DNA of 56,166 nt from Reyranella sp. (GCA_022844015.1 JALHMO010000016.1:1-56166); one strand, 5' to 3'; positions 16,634-26,207 are shown, numbered from the stretch's first letter. Notes: generated by a model from the letters alone, not told the origin. Numbers and translations are program-made.

Positions 16634-17102
16634 GATGCTCGGCCCCCAAACGAGCCGAAAGCCGCCAAGACTATCCCGCTTTGGCTTCCCTTCGCCCGCT
16701 CACCAACCATCGTAAGTCAGAAGGGCGACCATTTCCCTAACCAACATGTGCGGGAGGTCGTGGCGAATGTGAATGGAGAAGTTGGTGTAGCCCCGCAGCT
16801 TGCATTTCGTGCAACCGTTCGCGAACCGCCGACCCCGGTTCCGGTGATGGTCATGGCGCCAGCGGCCGTCTTCCCAGAAGTTCCGATGACGTCACTAAGA
16901 ACGAACCCTTGACTAGCGACTACCTCTGAGAAAGACCGCGTTCCTAACGAAGCCGGCAGAGGATGTGATCGTACCTTGGGTGCGGCGGCCGGACCGATCT
17001 CATGTTTCGAGACCGGCGCGTTGCCTATCGGGCCTACATGGAGCGCCTGCGAACGGGAACGGAACTCGACCTCCGACGCTGAATGACAGCGGCGTTGAAC
17101 GG
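16634..17102. other. gene-free low-GC stretch upstream of the protease gene
   Basis: 469 bases separate the protease start from the stop of the peptide-ABC ATPase gene. The lower G+C of the protease gene extends to about 16950 and then rises sharply. No frame on either strand shows coding character or a recognisable protein, and no inverted repeat or transposase fragment was found. The plus-strand frame through the protease region is an antisense shadow. It probably holds the protease promoter and the right edge of the foreign segment. Confidence 0.45.
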
Positions 17103-18119
17103 TCAGAACTCCATCTCCCCCGCGAAATGACAGCGGCTGAAATGCCCCGGCGCGATCTCGCGCAGCGCCGGCGCCTCGACGCGGCAGCGCTGCTGGGCAT
17201 GGCGGCAGCGCGGGTTGAAGTAGCAGCCCTGCGGCGGCGCGGCGGGGCTCGGCACCTCGCCGGCCAGGATGGCGTCGTCCGAGCGCACGCGCGGGTCGGC
17301 GGCCGGAACGGCCCGCATCAGGGCGGCGGTATAGGGATGCTGCGGCCGGCGGAACAGTGCATCGGTGCGGGCCAGCTCGACCAGCTGGCCGACATACATC
17401 ACGGCAATGCGGTCGGAGATGTGGCGCACCACGGAGAGATCGTGGGCGACGAACAGGAAGGTGAGCTTGAGCCGCGCCTGCAGCTCGAGCAGCAGGTTCA
17501 GCACCTGGGCCTGGATCGAGACGTCGAGCGCCGACACCGGCTCGTCGGCGACGACCAGGCGCGGGTTGGTGGCGAGCGCGCGGGCGATGCCGATCCTCTG
17601 GCGCTGGCCGCCGCTGAAGGCGTGCGGGAAGCGGTGCATGAACTCCGGCCGCAGGCCGACCAGGCGCAGCAGCTCGGCGACGCGGTCGGCGCGTTCGCGG
17701 CGGTTGCCCATGCCGTTCACCAGCAGCGGCTCGCCGACATTGTCGAGCAGGGTCATGCGCGGGTTGAGCGAGCCGAACGGGTCCTGGAAGATCATCTGGA
17801 TCTCGGCGCGCAGCGGCAGCAGCTCGCGCGGGGCCAGGGTGGCGAGATCGACGGTGCGGCCGTCGCGCGTGCGGTAGAGGATGCTGCCGCCGGTCGGGTC
17901 GATGGCGCGCAGGATGCAGCGCGAGGCCGTGGTCTTGCCGCAGCCGCTCTCGCCCACCAGGCCCAGCGTCTCGCCCTCGGCCAGGGTGAAATCGACGCCG
18001 TCGACGGCGCGGACGTGGCCGACGACGCGCTGCAGGAAGCCGCGCGTGATGGGAAAGAACTTCTGCAGGCCGCGTACCTCGAGGAGCGGCGGCGACGAAG
18101 CGGCGGCTGTCCCGCTCAT
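17103..18119 (-). CDS. dipeptide/oligopeptide ABC transporter ATP-binding protein (DppF/OppF type)
   Basis: 338 residues from the ATG at 18119, overlapping the stop of the upstream ATPase gene by four bases. Walker A is GESGCGKTT (about 56-64), the signature motif [14 protein letters not shown], and Walker [13 protein letters not shown]. The C-terminal region has the oligopeptide-type Cys cluster ([13 protein letters not shown]) and the [12 protein letters not shown] lead-in usual for DppF/OppF. It pairs with the DppD-type ATPase to power the two permeases encoded upstream. It is the last gene of the operon that starts with the binding protein at 23836. Confidence 0.92.
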   Translation of the reverse strand: MSGTAAASSPPLLEVRGLQKFFPITRGFLQRVVGHVRAVDGVDFTLAEGETLGLVGESGCGKTTASRCILRAIDPTGGSILYRTRDGRTVDLATLAPRELLPLRAEIQMIFQDPFGSLNPRMTLLDNVGEPLLVNGMGNRRERADRVAELLRLVGLRPEFMHRFPHAFSGGQRQRIGIARALATNPRLVVADEPVSALDVSIQAQVLNLLLELQARLKLTFLFVAHDLSVVRHISDRIAVMYVGQLVELARTDALFRRPQHPYTAALMRAVPAADPRVRSDDAILAGEVPSPAAPPQGCYFNPRCRHAQQRCRVEAPALREIAPGHFSRCHFAGEMEF

Positions 18120-19237
18120 CCCGCGTCGACCACGTCGTGGTGCAGGAAACAGCTCGCGAGCTGGCTGGTCCCGACCGGCTGCAGGCTGGGCACGGCGCCC
18201 GGGCACTTTGTCATCACGTCGGGGCAGCGCGGGTGGAACGGGCAGCCCGGCGGGCGATTGAACGGATGCGGCAGCGCGCCGCTGATCACCGGCAGGGCCA
18301 CGCGGGTCTCGCCGTACAGGCTCGGGATCGAGCGCAGCAGGGCGCGCGTGTAGGGATGCCTGGGGGCATGGAAGATGTCGTCGACCGGCCCCTCCTCCAT
18401 GACGCGGCCGAGATACATGACGACGACGTAGCTCGCCATCTGGGCAATCACGCCGAGATCGTGGGTGATGAAGATGATGGCGGTGCCGTGGCGCGCCTGC
18501 AGGTCGCGCAAGAGCGCCAGCACCTGGGCCTGGGTGGTGACGTCGATGGCGGTGGTCGGCTCGTCGGCGATCAGCAGGCGCGGCTTGCAGGACAGCGCCA
18601 TGGCGATCATGGCGCGCTGGCGCAGGCCGCCCGAGAGCTGCCACGAGAAGGCGTCGATCCTCTGCTCGGGCATCGAGATGCCGACATCGCGGAACAGCCC
18701 GACCGTGATGTCGCGCGCCTCGCGGCGCGTGAGCTTGCGGCCGCCCTCCTGCCAGCGCTGGCCGTGCAGCAGGATCGCCTCGACGATCTGGTCGCCCACC
18801 GTATGCACCGGGCTGAAGGCGGCCATCGGCTCCTGCGGGATCAGGGCGATCTCGCCGCCCCTGATGTCGCGCATCACCGGGCCGCGCGGCGGCAGCCGGG
18901 CGATGTCGACCGTCTCGGCGCTGTCCTCGTCGCCGCCGTTCGGCGGCCGGCGGCGGAAATGGATCTCGCCGGCGGTGATGCGGCCCGGCCGCTCGACCAG
19001 CTGCAGGATGGCGCGCATGGTGACGCTCTTGCCGCAGCCGCTCTCGCCCACGACGCCCAGCACCTGGCCGGGCATGACGTCGAAGCTGGTGCCGTCGACG
19101 GCGCGCACCAGCCCCTCGTCGAGCGCGAACGAGACGCGCAGGTTGCGCACCGAAAGCAGCGGCCGGAGGGTGCTGGCCACGGCCATCGGCCGGTCGAGCG
19201 CCATCGGGCGATCAGTGGCTGTAGGGGTCGGCGGCAT
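18116..19237 (-). CDS. dipeptide/oligopeptide ABC transporter ATP-binding protein (DppD/OppD type)
   Basis: 373 residues from the ATG at 19237, overlapping the upstream permease gene by 26 bases; an in-frame ATG at 19204 would remove the overlap and cannot be excluded, since neither has a strong ribosome site. Walker [12 protein letters not shown], signature [14 protein letters not shown], Walker [14 protein letters not shown], and a C-terminal oligopeptide-type motif [16 protein letters not shown] short inserted segment after the first beta sheet ([13 protein letters not shown]) is unusual. Partner of the DppF-type protein; both drive import of peptides or similar amide/ester compounds. Confidence 0.9.
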   Translation of the reverse strand: MPPTPTATDRPMALDRPMAVASTLRPLLSVRNLRVSFALDEGLVRAVDGTSFDVMPGQVLGVVGESGCGKSVTMRAILQLVERPGRITAGEIHFRRRPPNGGDEDSAETVDIARLPPRGPVMRDIRGGEIALIPQEPMAAFSPVHTVGDQIVEAILLHGQRWQEGGRKLTRREARDITVGLFRDVGISMPEQRIDAFSWQLSGGLRQRAMIAMALSCKPRLLIADEPTTAIDVTTQAQVLALLRDLQARHGTAIIFITHDLGVIAQMASYVVVMYLGRVMEEGPVDDIFHAPRHPYTRALLRSIPSLYGETRVALPVISGALPHPFNRPPGCPFHPRCPDVMTKCPGAVPSLQPVGTSQLASCFLHHDVVDAG

Positions 19238-20318
19238 CGCGCAGGCCGTCGCCCACCAGGTTGAAGGCCAGCACGGCCACGATCACGACCAGGCCGGGGA
19301 TCAGCAGCCACGGCGCCAGCGCCAGGGTCTGGATGTTCTGCGCCTCCTGCAGCAGCACGCCCCAGCTGATCGCCGGCGGGCGGATGCCCAGCCCGAGGAA
19401 GCTGAGCGAGGTCTCGTTGATGATCATCACCGGGATGGCGAGCGAGCTGGTGGCGATGATGTGGCTGAGGAACGTCGGCACCATGTGACGCAGGATGATG
19501 CGCATCCGCGAGCAGCCGGCGAGCCGGGCCGCCAGCACGAAATCCTCCTCGCGCAAGGCCAGGAATCGTCCCCGCACCTCGCGGCCGAGCGTCGTCCAGC
19601 CGACCAGCGAGAGGATCACGGTGATGGCGAAGAACACCTGGATCGGCGTCCAGTCGCGCGGCAGCGCGGCCGAGAGGGCGAGCCAGATCGGGATGGTCGG
19701 CACCGACTGCAGCAGCTCGATGATGCGCTGGATCACCTGGTCGGTCTTGCCGCCGACGTAGCCCGAGATGCCGCCCAGCACGACGCCCAGGACGACGCTC
19801 AGCGCCACTGCCACCAGGCCGACCGTCATCGAGGTCTGGGTGCCGTGCATGATGCGCGACCACTGATCGCGGCCGAGCCGATCGGAGCCGAGCAGGAAGA
19901 TGCGCTGGTTGGGATCGACGGGAGCCACCAGGTGGATGGTGGTCGGGATCAGGCCGAGCAGCCTCCACGAGAAGCCCGCGGCGAAGAAGCGGACGGGCAC
20001 CTTCTTCTTGGGATCGGTCGTCCATTCCATGCGCAGGGTCACCGGATTGCGCTTGCCGACGATCGCCGGCACCCAGGGCGCGAGCCTGCCGTCGTCGAAC
20101 AGGTGAATGGTCTGGACCGGGATGAAGGCCTGGCGCGCATCGGTGCGCTCGGGATCCTGGGTCGCGAAGAAGTCGGGCGCGATGACGATCATGTAGAGGA
20201 AGATCAGCAGGACGCCGCTCGCCATCGCCAGGTGATGGCGACGGAAACGCCACCACACCAGCTTCCAGTTGGAGGCAACGGCGACCCTGTCCTCGGCCAC
20301 GCTGCCGGCGACGGTCAT
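19212..20318 (-). CDS. dipeptide/oligopeptide ABC transporter permease (DppC/OppC type)
   Basis: 368 residues from the ATG at 20318 (MTVAGSVAEDRV); upstream in-frame codons are only the translation of a family B repeat. One N-terminal membrane segment is followed by a large periplasmic loop (PERTDARQAFIPVQTI, FRFLLGSDRLGRD-like GSDRLGRDQWSR) and a five-segment BPD_transp_1 domain with the EAA loop EEDFVLAARLAGCSRMRII. The long loop between segments 1 and 2 is larger than in E. coli DppC (about 300 residues) and resembles the family that carries an extended domain. It is preceded by repeats 20331-20665, not by a tight junction with the DppB-type gene. Confidence 0.9.
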   Translation of the reverse strand: MTVAGSVAEDRVAVASNWKLVWWRFRRHHLAMASGVLLIFLYMIVIAPDFFATQDPERTDARQAFIPVQTIHLFDDGRLAPWVPAIVGKRNPVTLRMEWTTDPKKKVPVRFFAAGFSWRLLGLIPTTIHLVAPVDPNQRIFLLGSDRLGRDQWSRIMHGTQTSMTVGLVAVALSVVLGVVLGGISGYVGGKTDQVIQRIIELLQSVPTIPIWLALSAALPRDWTPIQVFFAITVILSLVGWTTLGREVRGRFLALREEDFVLAARLAGCSRMRIILRHMVPTFLSHIIATSSLAIPVMIINETSLSFLGLGIRPPAISWGVLLQEAQNIQTLALAPWLLIPGLVVIVAVLAFNLVGDGLRDAADPYSH

Positions 20319-20330
20319 GGGTTGGCCTCG

Positions 20331-20665
20331 TACCGCGACGGCGGGGCCATGGCTGAAAGCGCGCCACCCGCAAGCGCTGACTTTGGCCGGTCCAGTAAAG
20401 TCCTCATCCTGAGGAGGTCGCGTAGCGACCGTCTCGAAGGATGGGCGACACACGAGATCGCTGGAAAGCCGGTGTCGCAGCACCCGATTTGTTGCCGCCC
20501 CTTCGAGACGCGGCCCTCCAGGCCGCTCCTCAGGGTGAGGCCTTCGGTAAAGTTAGCGCCTATGAGCGCGCTACCGGTGGCGGGGTAAGCTCCGCCAGAG
20601 TGGCGCTCTTTCTGTTGATCCCACACCCCATGAGCGCCACCGGAGAGGCGCGCTCTCAGCGATGA
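20331..20665. repeat. family B and family C palindromic repeats between two permease genes
   Basis: The gap 20319-20699 holds a family B copy (CCTCATCCTGAGGAGGTCGC, then ACCGTCTCGAAGGATGGGC, facing arm GGCCGCTCCTCAGGGTGAGG) inside family C arms (AGAGTGGCGCTCTTTCTG and GAGCGCCACCGGAGAGG). The B outer ends carry GCTGACTTTGGCC and TAAAGTTAGCGCC. The whole is nested inside a transcription unit, so it will be transcribed and can fold strongly. Confidence 0.75.
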
Positions 20666-20699
20666 GACGTGATCCCTCCGCCCATGGAACACGCTCACG

Positions 20700-21686
20700 C
20701 TACCCCTCCACCCGGACGCGCGGGTCGATCAGGGCCAGCGCGATGTCGGACAGCAGGGTGCCCAGGATGGTGAGGAACGAGTAGATCAGCAGGATGCCGC
20801 CGGCGAGGTACATGTCCTGGTTGACGAGCGCGCGCAGCAGCAGCGGGCCGATGTTGGGCAGGTTCATCACCGTGGCGACGATCAGGCTGCCGGAGAACAG
20901 CATCGGCAGGTACCAACCGATGGTGCTGACCAGCGGGTTGAAGGCGAGCCGCACCGGGTAGCGCAGCACCAGGCGCCATTCCTTCATGCCCTTGGCGCGC
21001 GCGGTCACGACGTAGGGCTTGTTGAGCTCGTCGAGCAGATTGGCCCGCATGATGCGGCTGAGCCGCGCCGTGCCGGCGATGCCCAGCACCAGCGCCGGCA
21101 GCCAGATATGGCCCAGCAGGTCCCAGACGCGCGCCAGGCTCCACGGTGCATCGACGAACTCGGGCGAGAACAGGCCGGTGACGCTGACGTCGAAGTACGC
21201 GAAGGCGACCCACATCAGGATCAGCGCCAGCATGAAGTTGGGCGTCGCCACGCCGATATAGTTGACCACCGTCAGCACATGGTCGCCGAGCGAGCGCGGA
21301 TGGGTCGCCGAGTAGATGCCGGCCGGCACCGCGATCACCCAGGTCAGCACGAACGAGAACAGGGCCAGGGCAAGCGTCAGGCCGATCTGCTCGGCGATCA
21401 GATCGGCATTGGGCCGCTGGTACTCGAGCGACAGGCCGAAATCGCCCTGCACCAGGTGCTGCACCCACAGCCAGTACTGCACGATCATCGGCTGATCGAG
21501 CCCGTACTGCGCGCGCAACGCGGCGATCTGCTCGGCCGAGATCGACGAGCCCGACGAGGCCAGGGTCGCGACATAGGCCGTCAGGAAGTCGCCCGGCGGC
21601 GCCTGGATGATGACGAAGATGACGAAGGAGTAGACCACCATCAGGAGCGGCAGCAGCGCCAGCCGCTGGAGGATGTAGCGGGTCAT
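20700..21686 (-). CDS. dipeptide/oligopeptide ABC transporter permease (DppB/OppB type)
   Basis: 328 residues beginning MTRYILQRLALLPLLMVV, the standard first membrane segment of this family. A periplasmic loop (YGLDQPMIVQYWLWVQHLVQ) and a five-segment permease domain follow, with the EAA loop VVTARAKGMKEWRLVLRYPV and the end DIALALIDPRVRVEG. All family features are in place. It is the first permease after the binding-protein gene; 220 bases of repeats separate them. Confidence 0.92.
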   Translation of the reverse strand: MTRYILQRLALLPLLMVVYSFVIFVIIQAPPGDFLTAYVATLASSGSSISAEQIAALRAQYGLDQPMIVQYWLWVQHLVQGDFGLSLEYQRPNADLIAEQIGLTLALALFSFVLTWVIAVPAGIYSATHPRSLGDHVLTVVNYIGVATPNFMLALILMWVAFAYFDVSVTGLFSPEFVDAPWSLARVWDLLGHIWLPALVLGIAGTARLSRIMRANLLDELNKPYVVTARAKGMKEWRLVLRYPVRLAFNPLVSTIGWYLPMLFSGSLIVATVMNLPNIGPLLLRALVNQDMYLAGGILLIYSFLTILGTLLSDIALALIDPRVRVEG

Positions 21687-21697
21687 GCCTCAGCCCG

Positions 21698-21898
21698 CCT
21701 CCCCAGCTGCGCTGGGGAGGTGTCGCCGTCTTCGGCGACGGGGTCATGAGTCTCATGGCTGGGAGCGCGCCACTCTGTGGCGCTCTTCTTGTCGATCACG
21801 CATCCCATGAGCGCCACTGGAGTGGCGCGCTCCCAGCGATGGCTCATGACCCCTCCGTCGCGCATGACGCGACACCTCCCCGGCGAAGCCGGGGAGGA
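21698..21898. repeat. composite palindromic repeat D-C-D
   Basis: Almost the whole gap between the DppB-type gene and the binding-protein gene. Outer family D hairpins: CCTCCCCAGCTGCGCTGGGG at the left and CTCCCCGGCGAAGCCGGGGA at the right, each with a flanking GTCATGAG / CTCATGACCCC pair. The centre is family C: GGGAGCGCGCCACTCTGTGG facing CACTGGAGTGGCGCGCTCCC. The arms are symmetrical, so the whole 200 bases can form one large cruciform or RNA hairpin within the operon. Confidence 0.8.
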
Positions 21899-21907
21899 AC
21901 CGAAGGT

Positions 21908-23836
21908 TCACTTCGCAAGATAGAACTGCTCCGTGCGGGCGTTGCCGGGGCTGCGCAGCGGCCAGTCGTTGCCGAGCGTGGTGGGCACGTTGCGGAACCT
22001 GGCGCCGGTCACCACGACGCCCTGCACCATGGGAGTCAGGCCGACCGTGCCGATCTCGAACAGCTGGTCGGCCCAGATGCGATAGAGCTCCTGCGAGAGC
22101 TTGACCTGCTCGTCCGGCCCGACCGTGCGCGCCTTGTCGACGATCTCGACGATGCGCTTCATCTCCGGCGGCGGCTCGGCGCCATCCTTGCCGCCGGTCG
22201 CGTACCAGCGCCGCCACAGCGGGCCGATGGTCAGGATCGGCGCGTTGCGCGGATCGACCTTGGCGTTGCCGGTGTAGGGGAAGGCGCTGGTGTCCTCGTT
22301 CCAGATCTCGGCCATCAGCTCGTTGCTCTCGTTCATCTTGAAGTGCAGGGCGCGCTCGCGGATCTGCACGATGGTCTTGACGCCGACCGCCTCCCAGTCC
22401 TTGGACACGAGCAGCGCGACGTCCGGCCAGGCGCCGAACGCCGGCACGACGCTGATCTCGATGGTCGCGGGCTTGCCGTTGGGCAGCAGGCGCAGGCCCT
22501 GGGCGTCCTTCTTGTCGAGGCCGATGCCGTCGAGCATCCTGTTGGCCTCGTCGCGCTTGAACTCGGTGTATTTCTGCGCCCATTCGGCGCCCGGAAAGTA
22601 AGGATGCCACGGCGCCGGCACGCCCTGGCGCGCCTCGCCGAGCCCCAGGAACACGCTTTCCTTGATCTGGTCGCGGTTGATGGCGAGGGACAGCGCGCGG
22701 CGGAACACCACGTTGGCCATCAGCTTGCCCATCTCGGGATCGGCCCGGTAGGTCTGGTTGAGCGCGATCACCGCATCGGCGCCGCCGAAGGTCGGCCAGG
22801 TGATGATGCGATACTTGCCGGTTCTCTCCTGCTCCTTCAGCACCGGGTAGTTGGTCATGTTGACATGGCGTTCCTGCATGTCGAACTGGCCGGCGATGGC
22901 GGCGAGATTGAGCGCCTGCGCATCGGCGAAGTAGGTGAAGCGCACCTCGTCCAGGTAGGGCAGCTGGTTGCCGGCGCTGTCGACGCCGACGAAGTAGGGG
23001 TTGCGCCGCAGCGTCAGCACCGGATCGGAAGCACGGCTGGCCGGCGCCCAGGCGCCCATGGTCGGCCGGTCGGGATTCTCCCACGGCGCGTTGCGATTGG
23101 CGAACAGCTCGGTCCATGCCTTGAAGCCCGCCGCCTGCGCCATCTTGTCGATGTCGGCCTTGGGCGCATGCGCGGGATGGAACTTCTTGAGGTAATGCGC
23201 CGGCAGGAACACCGCGAAGGTGCGGTCGGCGCCGTCCTGGTTGGCGAGCGCGGTCAGGAACAGGGTGGCCGGCGCCGCATAGGTGAAGCGCACGGCATCG
23301 TCGGCGACCTTCTCGACCTTGGCCGGCGAGCCGTCGGCATTGCGGATCCAACCCGGCAGGGTCGGCGTCAGCTCCTTGTTGAGCAGCACGTCGGTGTACC
23401 AGAACAGGATGTCGGCGGCGGTGAAGGGCGCGCCGTCCGACCATCTGGCGCCCTTGCGCAGATTGATGGTCCAGACCTTGTAGTCAGCCGACGGCTCGGC
23501 ACCGAGCGCGATCTTGGGCTCGATCTTGGCGCCGTCGGGCGAGAAGCGGAACAGCCCGTCATAGACCACGCGCACGTAGTTGTTGTAGTCGGCCGGGCCG
23601 AGGAAGGCGCGGCGCCACGTTCCGCCATACTCGCCGACCTTCTCGACCACCGGCACGACCAGCGGTTTCTCCGGCAGGCGCTGCGCAACCGGCGGCAGCT
23701 TGCCGGCCTTGACCTGCTCGGCCAGCGCCGGCGCTTCCTTGTAGGCGCCTTGTGCCAGGGTGTCGCCGGCGGCCAGCAGGCCGGCGCCGGCAGCGAGGCC
23801 GATCAGCGTGTCGCGACGCGTGGGATGTCTGCTCAT
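21908..23836 (-). CDS. peptide-type ABC transporter substrate-binding protein (family 5)
   Basis: 642 residues, longer than E. coli DppA (about 535). The N-terminus MSRHPTRRDTLIGLAAG has a twin-Arg motif followed by a hydrophobic stretch and a cut site near TLAQG, so it is probably exported folded by Tat. The SBP_bac_5 body is recognisable by RWSDGAPFTAADILFWYTDV, YPVLKEQERTGKYRIITW, NVVFRRALSLAINRDQIKES. It heads the operon 23836 to 17103 with two permeases and two ATPases. Proteins of this length class bind peptides, opines, nickel or other small ligands; which one is unknown. Confidence 0.9.
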   Translation of the reverse strand: MSRHPTRRDTLIGLAAGAGLLAAGDTLAQGAYKEAPALAEQVKAGKLPPVAQRLPEKPLVVPVVEKVGEYGGTWRRAFLGPADYNNYVRVVYDGLFRFSPDGAKIEPKIALGAEPSADYKVWTINLRKGARWSDGAPFTAADILFWYTDVLLNKELTPTLPGWIRNADGSPAKVEKVADDAVRFTYAAPATLFLTALANQDGADRTFAVFLPAHYLKKFHPAHAPKADIDKMAQAAGFKAWTELFANRNAPWENPDRPTMGAWAPASRASDPVLTLRRNPYFVGVDSAGNQLPYLDEVRFTYFADAQALNLAAIAGQFDMQERHVNMTNYPVLKEQERTGKYRIITWPTFGGADAVIALNQTYRADPEMGKLMANVVFRRALSLAINRDQIKESVFLGLGEARQGVPAPWHPYFPGAEWAQKYTEFKRDEANRMLDGIGLDKKDAQGLRLLPNGKPATIEISVVPAFGAWPDVALLVSKDWEAVGVKTIVQIRERALHFKMNESNELMAEIWNEDTSAFPYTGNAKVDPRNAPILTIGPLWRRWYATGGKDGAEPPPEMKRIVEIVDKARTVGPDEQVKLSQELYRIWADQLFEIGTVGLTPMVQGVVVTGARFRNVPTTLGNDWPLRSPGNARTEQFYLAK

Positions 23837-23948
23837 GGCTCGAGTCCTCCCAGACTCATCGTCCCCGTTATCGTGTCGGCTCGATCGACCGACCTGCCGC
23901 GAGCCTCAATCTGCGATGCGAGGGAGTCAAGCTGCAGCAGGACCATCC

Positions 23949-24244
23949 CATGGCCGGGAGCGCGCCATTCCAGTGGCGCCAACTTTTCGGTTCTCCCCCC
24001 AGCTTCGCTCTGTCGAAGTCGCGCATCATGTTGCCCCTCCCTGCGCGCAGCGCGGGGAGGTGCCCCCGAAGGGGGCGGAGGGGTCGGGAGCCTCAGTCGA
24101 AGCGTCCATCCATGTTCTTGCGGCTCGAGATTCGTAGATGGACGCTTGGTAGCGTCAACATGACGAATGTTCAGCAGGACGTGTGCTTCTCTCGACCCCT
24201 CCGCCCACTTCGGGGGCACCTCCCCGCGCTGCGCGCAGGGGGGA
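23949..24244. repeat. family C fragment plus paired family D palindromes
   Basis: Lies in the 447-base gap 23837-24283 between the binding-protein gene and the sulfatase end. 23949-23985 is a partial family C arm (GGGAGCGCGCCATTCCAGTG). 24034-24090 and 24187-24244 are facing D arms: CTGCGCGCAGCGCGGGGAGG with CCGAAGGGGGCGGAGGGGTC, and GACCCCTCCGCCCACTTCGG with CCTCCCCGCGCTGCGCGCAG. The centre (24100-24160) has a further short inverted pair, AGCGTCCATC and GATGGACGCT. No gene is seen. Confidence 0.75.
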
Positions 24245-24283
24245 CAGCATGACGGGTGAATTCGACAGCCGGCGGAAGGAGGG

Positions 24284-25846
24284 TCACCACATGCCGAACA
24301 GGATGCCGTGCTCGCGATGGGTGGAGGTGCGCGCCTCGACGGTGGCGTCGTCGACCGTCTCGCGGGTCTTGCGCGCCTTCAGCCAGGCGGCAATGCGCTC
24401 CTCCATCTCCCGCCGCATCGCCTGGTGGCCGTCGCCGGCGCCGAGGTCGGTGAGCTCGTGCGGGTCGCTCGCGAGGTCGAACAGCATCGGCCGGTAGCCC
24501 TGCCACCAGACGTACTTCCATTGGCCGGTGCGCACCATGATGGCGCGGCAGTCGCGCGGGGCGCGGCCGAGTAAGCGGCAGGCGTCGCGGAACGAATAGT
24601 CGAGCTCGGAGAACACCGCATCGCGCCACGCCACCGGTGTCCCGCCGCGCAGCAACGGCAGCAGCGAGCGGCCCTCGACCAGATGCTCCTGCGGCGGCAG
24701 GCCGAGGGCGGCGAGCGTGGTCGGGACGACGTCGATCGCCTCGACGAAGCGCTGGTCGACCGTGCCCGTCGCATCGGCGGCGGGGTCAGGATCGCAGACA
24801 ATGAAGGGCACGCGCTGTGCCTCCTCGTAGAACATCTCCTTCTCGCCCAGCCAGTGGTCGCCGAGGAAATCGCCGTGGTCGGCGGTGAAGAAGATCAGCG
24901 TGTCGTCCAGCCGGCCGAGCTCATCGAGACGCGCGAAAAGGCGGCCGAGCCAGTCGTCGATCTGGCGGATCAGGCCCATGTAGGCCGGCCGCACGATCCC
25001 CGGCGCCTCGGGCCGCTGGAACGAGATCGATTCGTCGTGGCGGCGGTAGGCCTCGAGCACGGGATGCTGACCGGTGAGCTCGCGCTCGTCGCGATTGAGC
25101 GGCAGGCAATCTTCGGCGCCGTACAGCGCGTGATAGGGCGCCGGCGCCATGTAGGGCCAATGCGGCTTGACGTAGCTGAGATGGAGGAACCACGGCTTCT
25201 CGCCCATGTCCTCGATGAAGCGCATGGCGACGCGCGTCATGTAGGCGGTCTCGGAATGCTCCTCGGCGACGCGCGACGGCAGGTGGACGTTGCGCATGTG
25301 CCAGCCCGAGACCGGCTTGCCATCCGGGCCGTCGGCCGAGATCACCTAGTCGTTCCACGGATCGGCCGAGGTGTAGCTGTGCGCGCGCAGGTAGTCGCCA
25401 TAGCCGCTCTCCTTACCGGGTGGCGAATGGCCGTCGTAGCGGTCGAGCTCCTCGAAGCCGCCGGCGCGCAACAGGGCGGCGAGCGCCGAGCCGCCCTCGA
25501 TGCCGTAGCGCTCGAGCCCGTCCGTGTCGGGAATGACATGGGTCTTTCCGGCCAGCGCGACCCGCCAGCCCGCCGGGCGCAGGAAGTCGCCGATCGTCCG
25601 CTCGTGCAGGCTGAGCGGCACGCGGTTCCAGGTGGCGTCGTGGCTCGTCATGTAGCGGCCGGTGTAATAGGACATGCGCGACGGCCCACAGACGCCCGAC
25701 TGCACGTAGGCGCGCGGGAACAGGACGCCGCGCTTCGCAAGACCGTCTATCGCCGGCGTCCTCAGCTGCGGATGGCCGGCGCAGGACAAATGATCCGCGC
25801 GCAGCTGGTCGCACATGATGAACAGGACATTCTTTGCCTTGGCCAC
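24284..25846 (-). pseudogene. sulfatase gene interrupted by one in-frame amber codon
   Basis: From a GTG at 25846 (AAGGAA upstream; reads MAKAKNVLFIMCDQLRADHL) the frame is a complete sulfatase: metal ligands in the first strand (CDQ), CGPSR at residues 53-57 with the Cys that is normally converted to formylglycine, then TGRYMTSHDATWN. At 25346-25348 a TAG interrupts PWND-stop-VISADGPDG; the same frame then runs on to the end (HLSYVKPHWPYMAP, FFTADHGDFLGDHW with metal ligands, C-terminus HREHGILFGMW). Both halves are well conserved in style and no frameshift is needed. One G-to-A change from TGG (Trp) would explain it. It is either a recent null allele, a sequence error or a read-through codon. 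Intact relatives hydrolyse sulfate or phosphonate esters; the neighbouring peptide importer is on the same strand. Confidence 0.85.
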
Positions 25847-25992
25847 GGAGATTCCTTTCCCTTGCCGCCGGCCAGCATAGCGCAAGACGTTTGCGCTCCT
25901 CCGGGTCGCGCGTGTCTCTCCTGGAGATGCCGAAGAGCCCCACCCGCTCACGAAATCGCCTGCAAACCGCGATCCTCGCCTGCTGGCCTATC

Positions 25993-26020
25993 TTGATTCA
26001 TAAACAATATTGCTTATCTT
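25993..26020 (+). promoter_or_regulatory. hicAB promoter with an 18-bp palindromic operator
   Basis: An unusually AT-rich patch just upstream of hicA. A possible -35 is TTGATT (25993-25998) and a possible -10 is TATCTT (26015-26020) at 16-base spacing. Between them, ATAAACAATATTGCTTAT (26000-26017) is an inverted repeat with one mismatched pair. HicB proteins with a C-terminal helix-turn-helix bind such palindromes to repress their own operon, so this is the likely operator. Promoter boxes are a visual match only. Confidence 0.6.
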
Positions 26021-26025
26021 GCCTT

Positions 26026-26205
26026 ATGACTTCCAAAGAGCTGAAGCGATGGCTGGCCAGCCTTGGAGCATCGTTCAAGGCGGGAAAGGGCTCGCATCTC
26101 AAGGTCTATCTGAACGGTCGGCAGGCGGTGATCCCGATGCACGGCAAGGACATCAAGCCCGGCACTCTGGCTGCCATCAGGCGCCAACTTGGATTGAAGG
26201 ACTAA
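26026..26205 (+). CDS. hicA: HicA-type mRNA interferase toxin
   Basis: 59 residues from the ATG at 26026: MTSKELKRWLASLGASFKAG. The small double-stranded-RNA-binding-like fold of HicA is recognisable by the conserved GSHLKV with catalytic His24, and by the end GTLAAIRRQLGL. It cleaves mRNA when free and is neutralised by HicB. The antitoxin gene starts two bases after its stop. No ribosome site is obvious (leader CTTGCCTT), which could keep toxin synthesis low. Confidence 0.88.
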   Translation: MTSKELKRWLASLGASFKAGKGSHLKVYLNGRQAVIPMHGKDIKPGTLAAIRRQLGLKD

Positions 26206-26207
26206 CC

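Noticed and set aside
16175..16912. Plus-strand frame across the protease gene and its upstream region
   Set aside because: The minus-strand protease has a full catalytic triad; this frame is its shadow and shows no family features.
18120..18644. In-frame upstream extension of the DppF-type ATPase
   Set aside because: It lies entirely inside the DppD-type gene in another frame; the ATG at 18119 overlaps that gene's stop as expected for coupling.
20401..20660. CRISPR-like recurrence of short repeats
   Set aside because: The repeats are inverted, of unequal spacing and scattered singly between genes; there are no regular spacers and no cas genes.
25346..25348. Pyrrolysine or other recoding of the sulfatase TAG
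   Set aside because: No recoding machinery or motif is visible in the window; a point mutation or sequence error is simpler.
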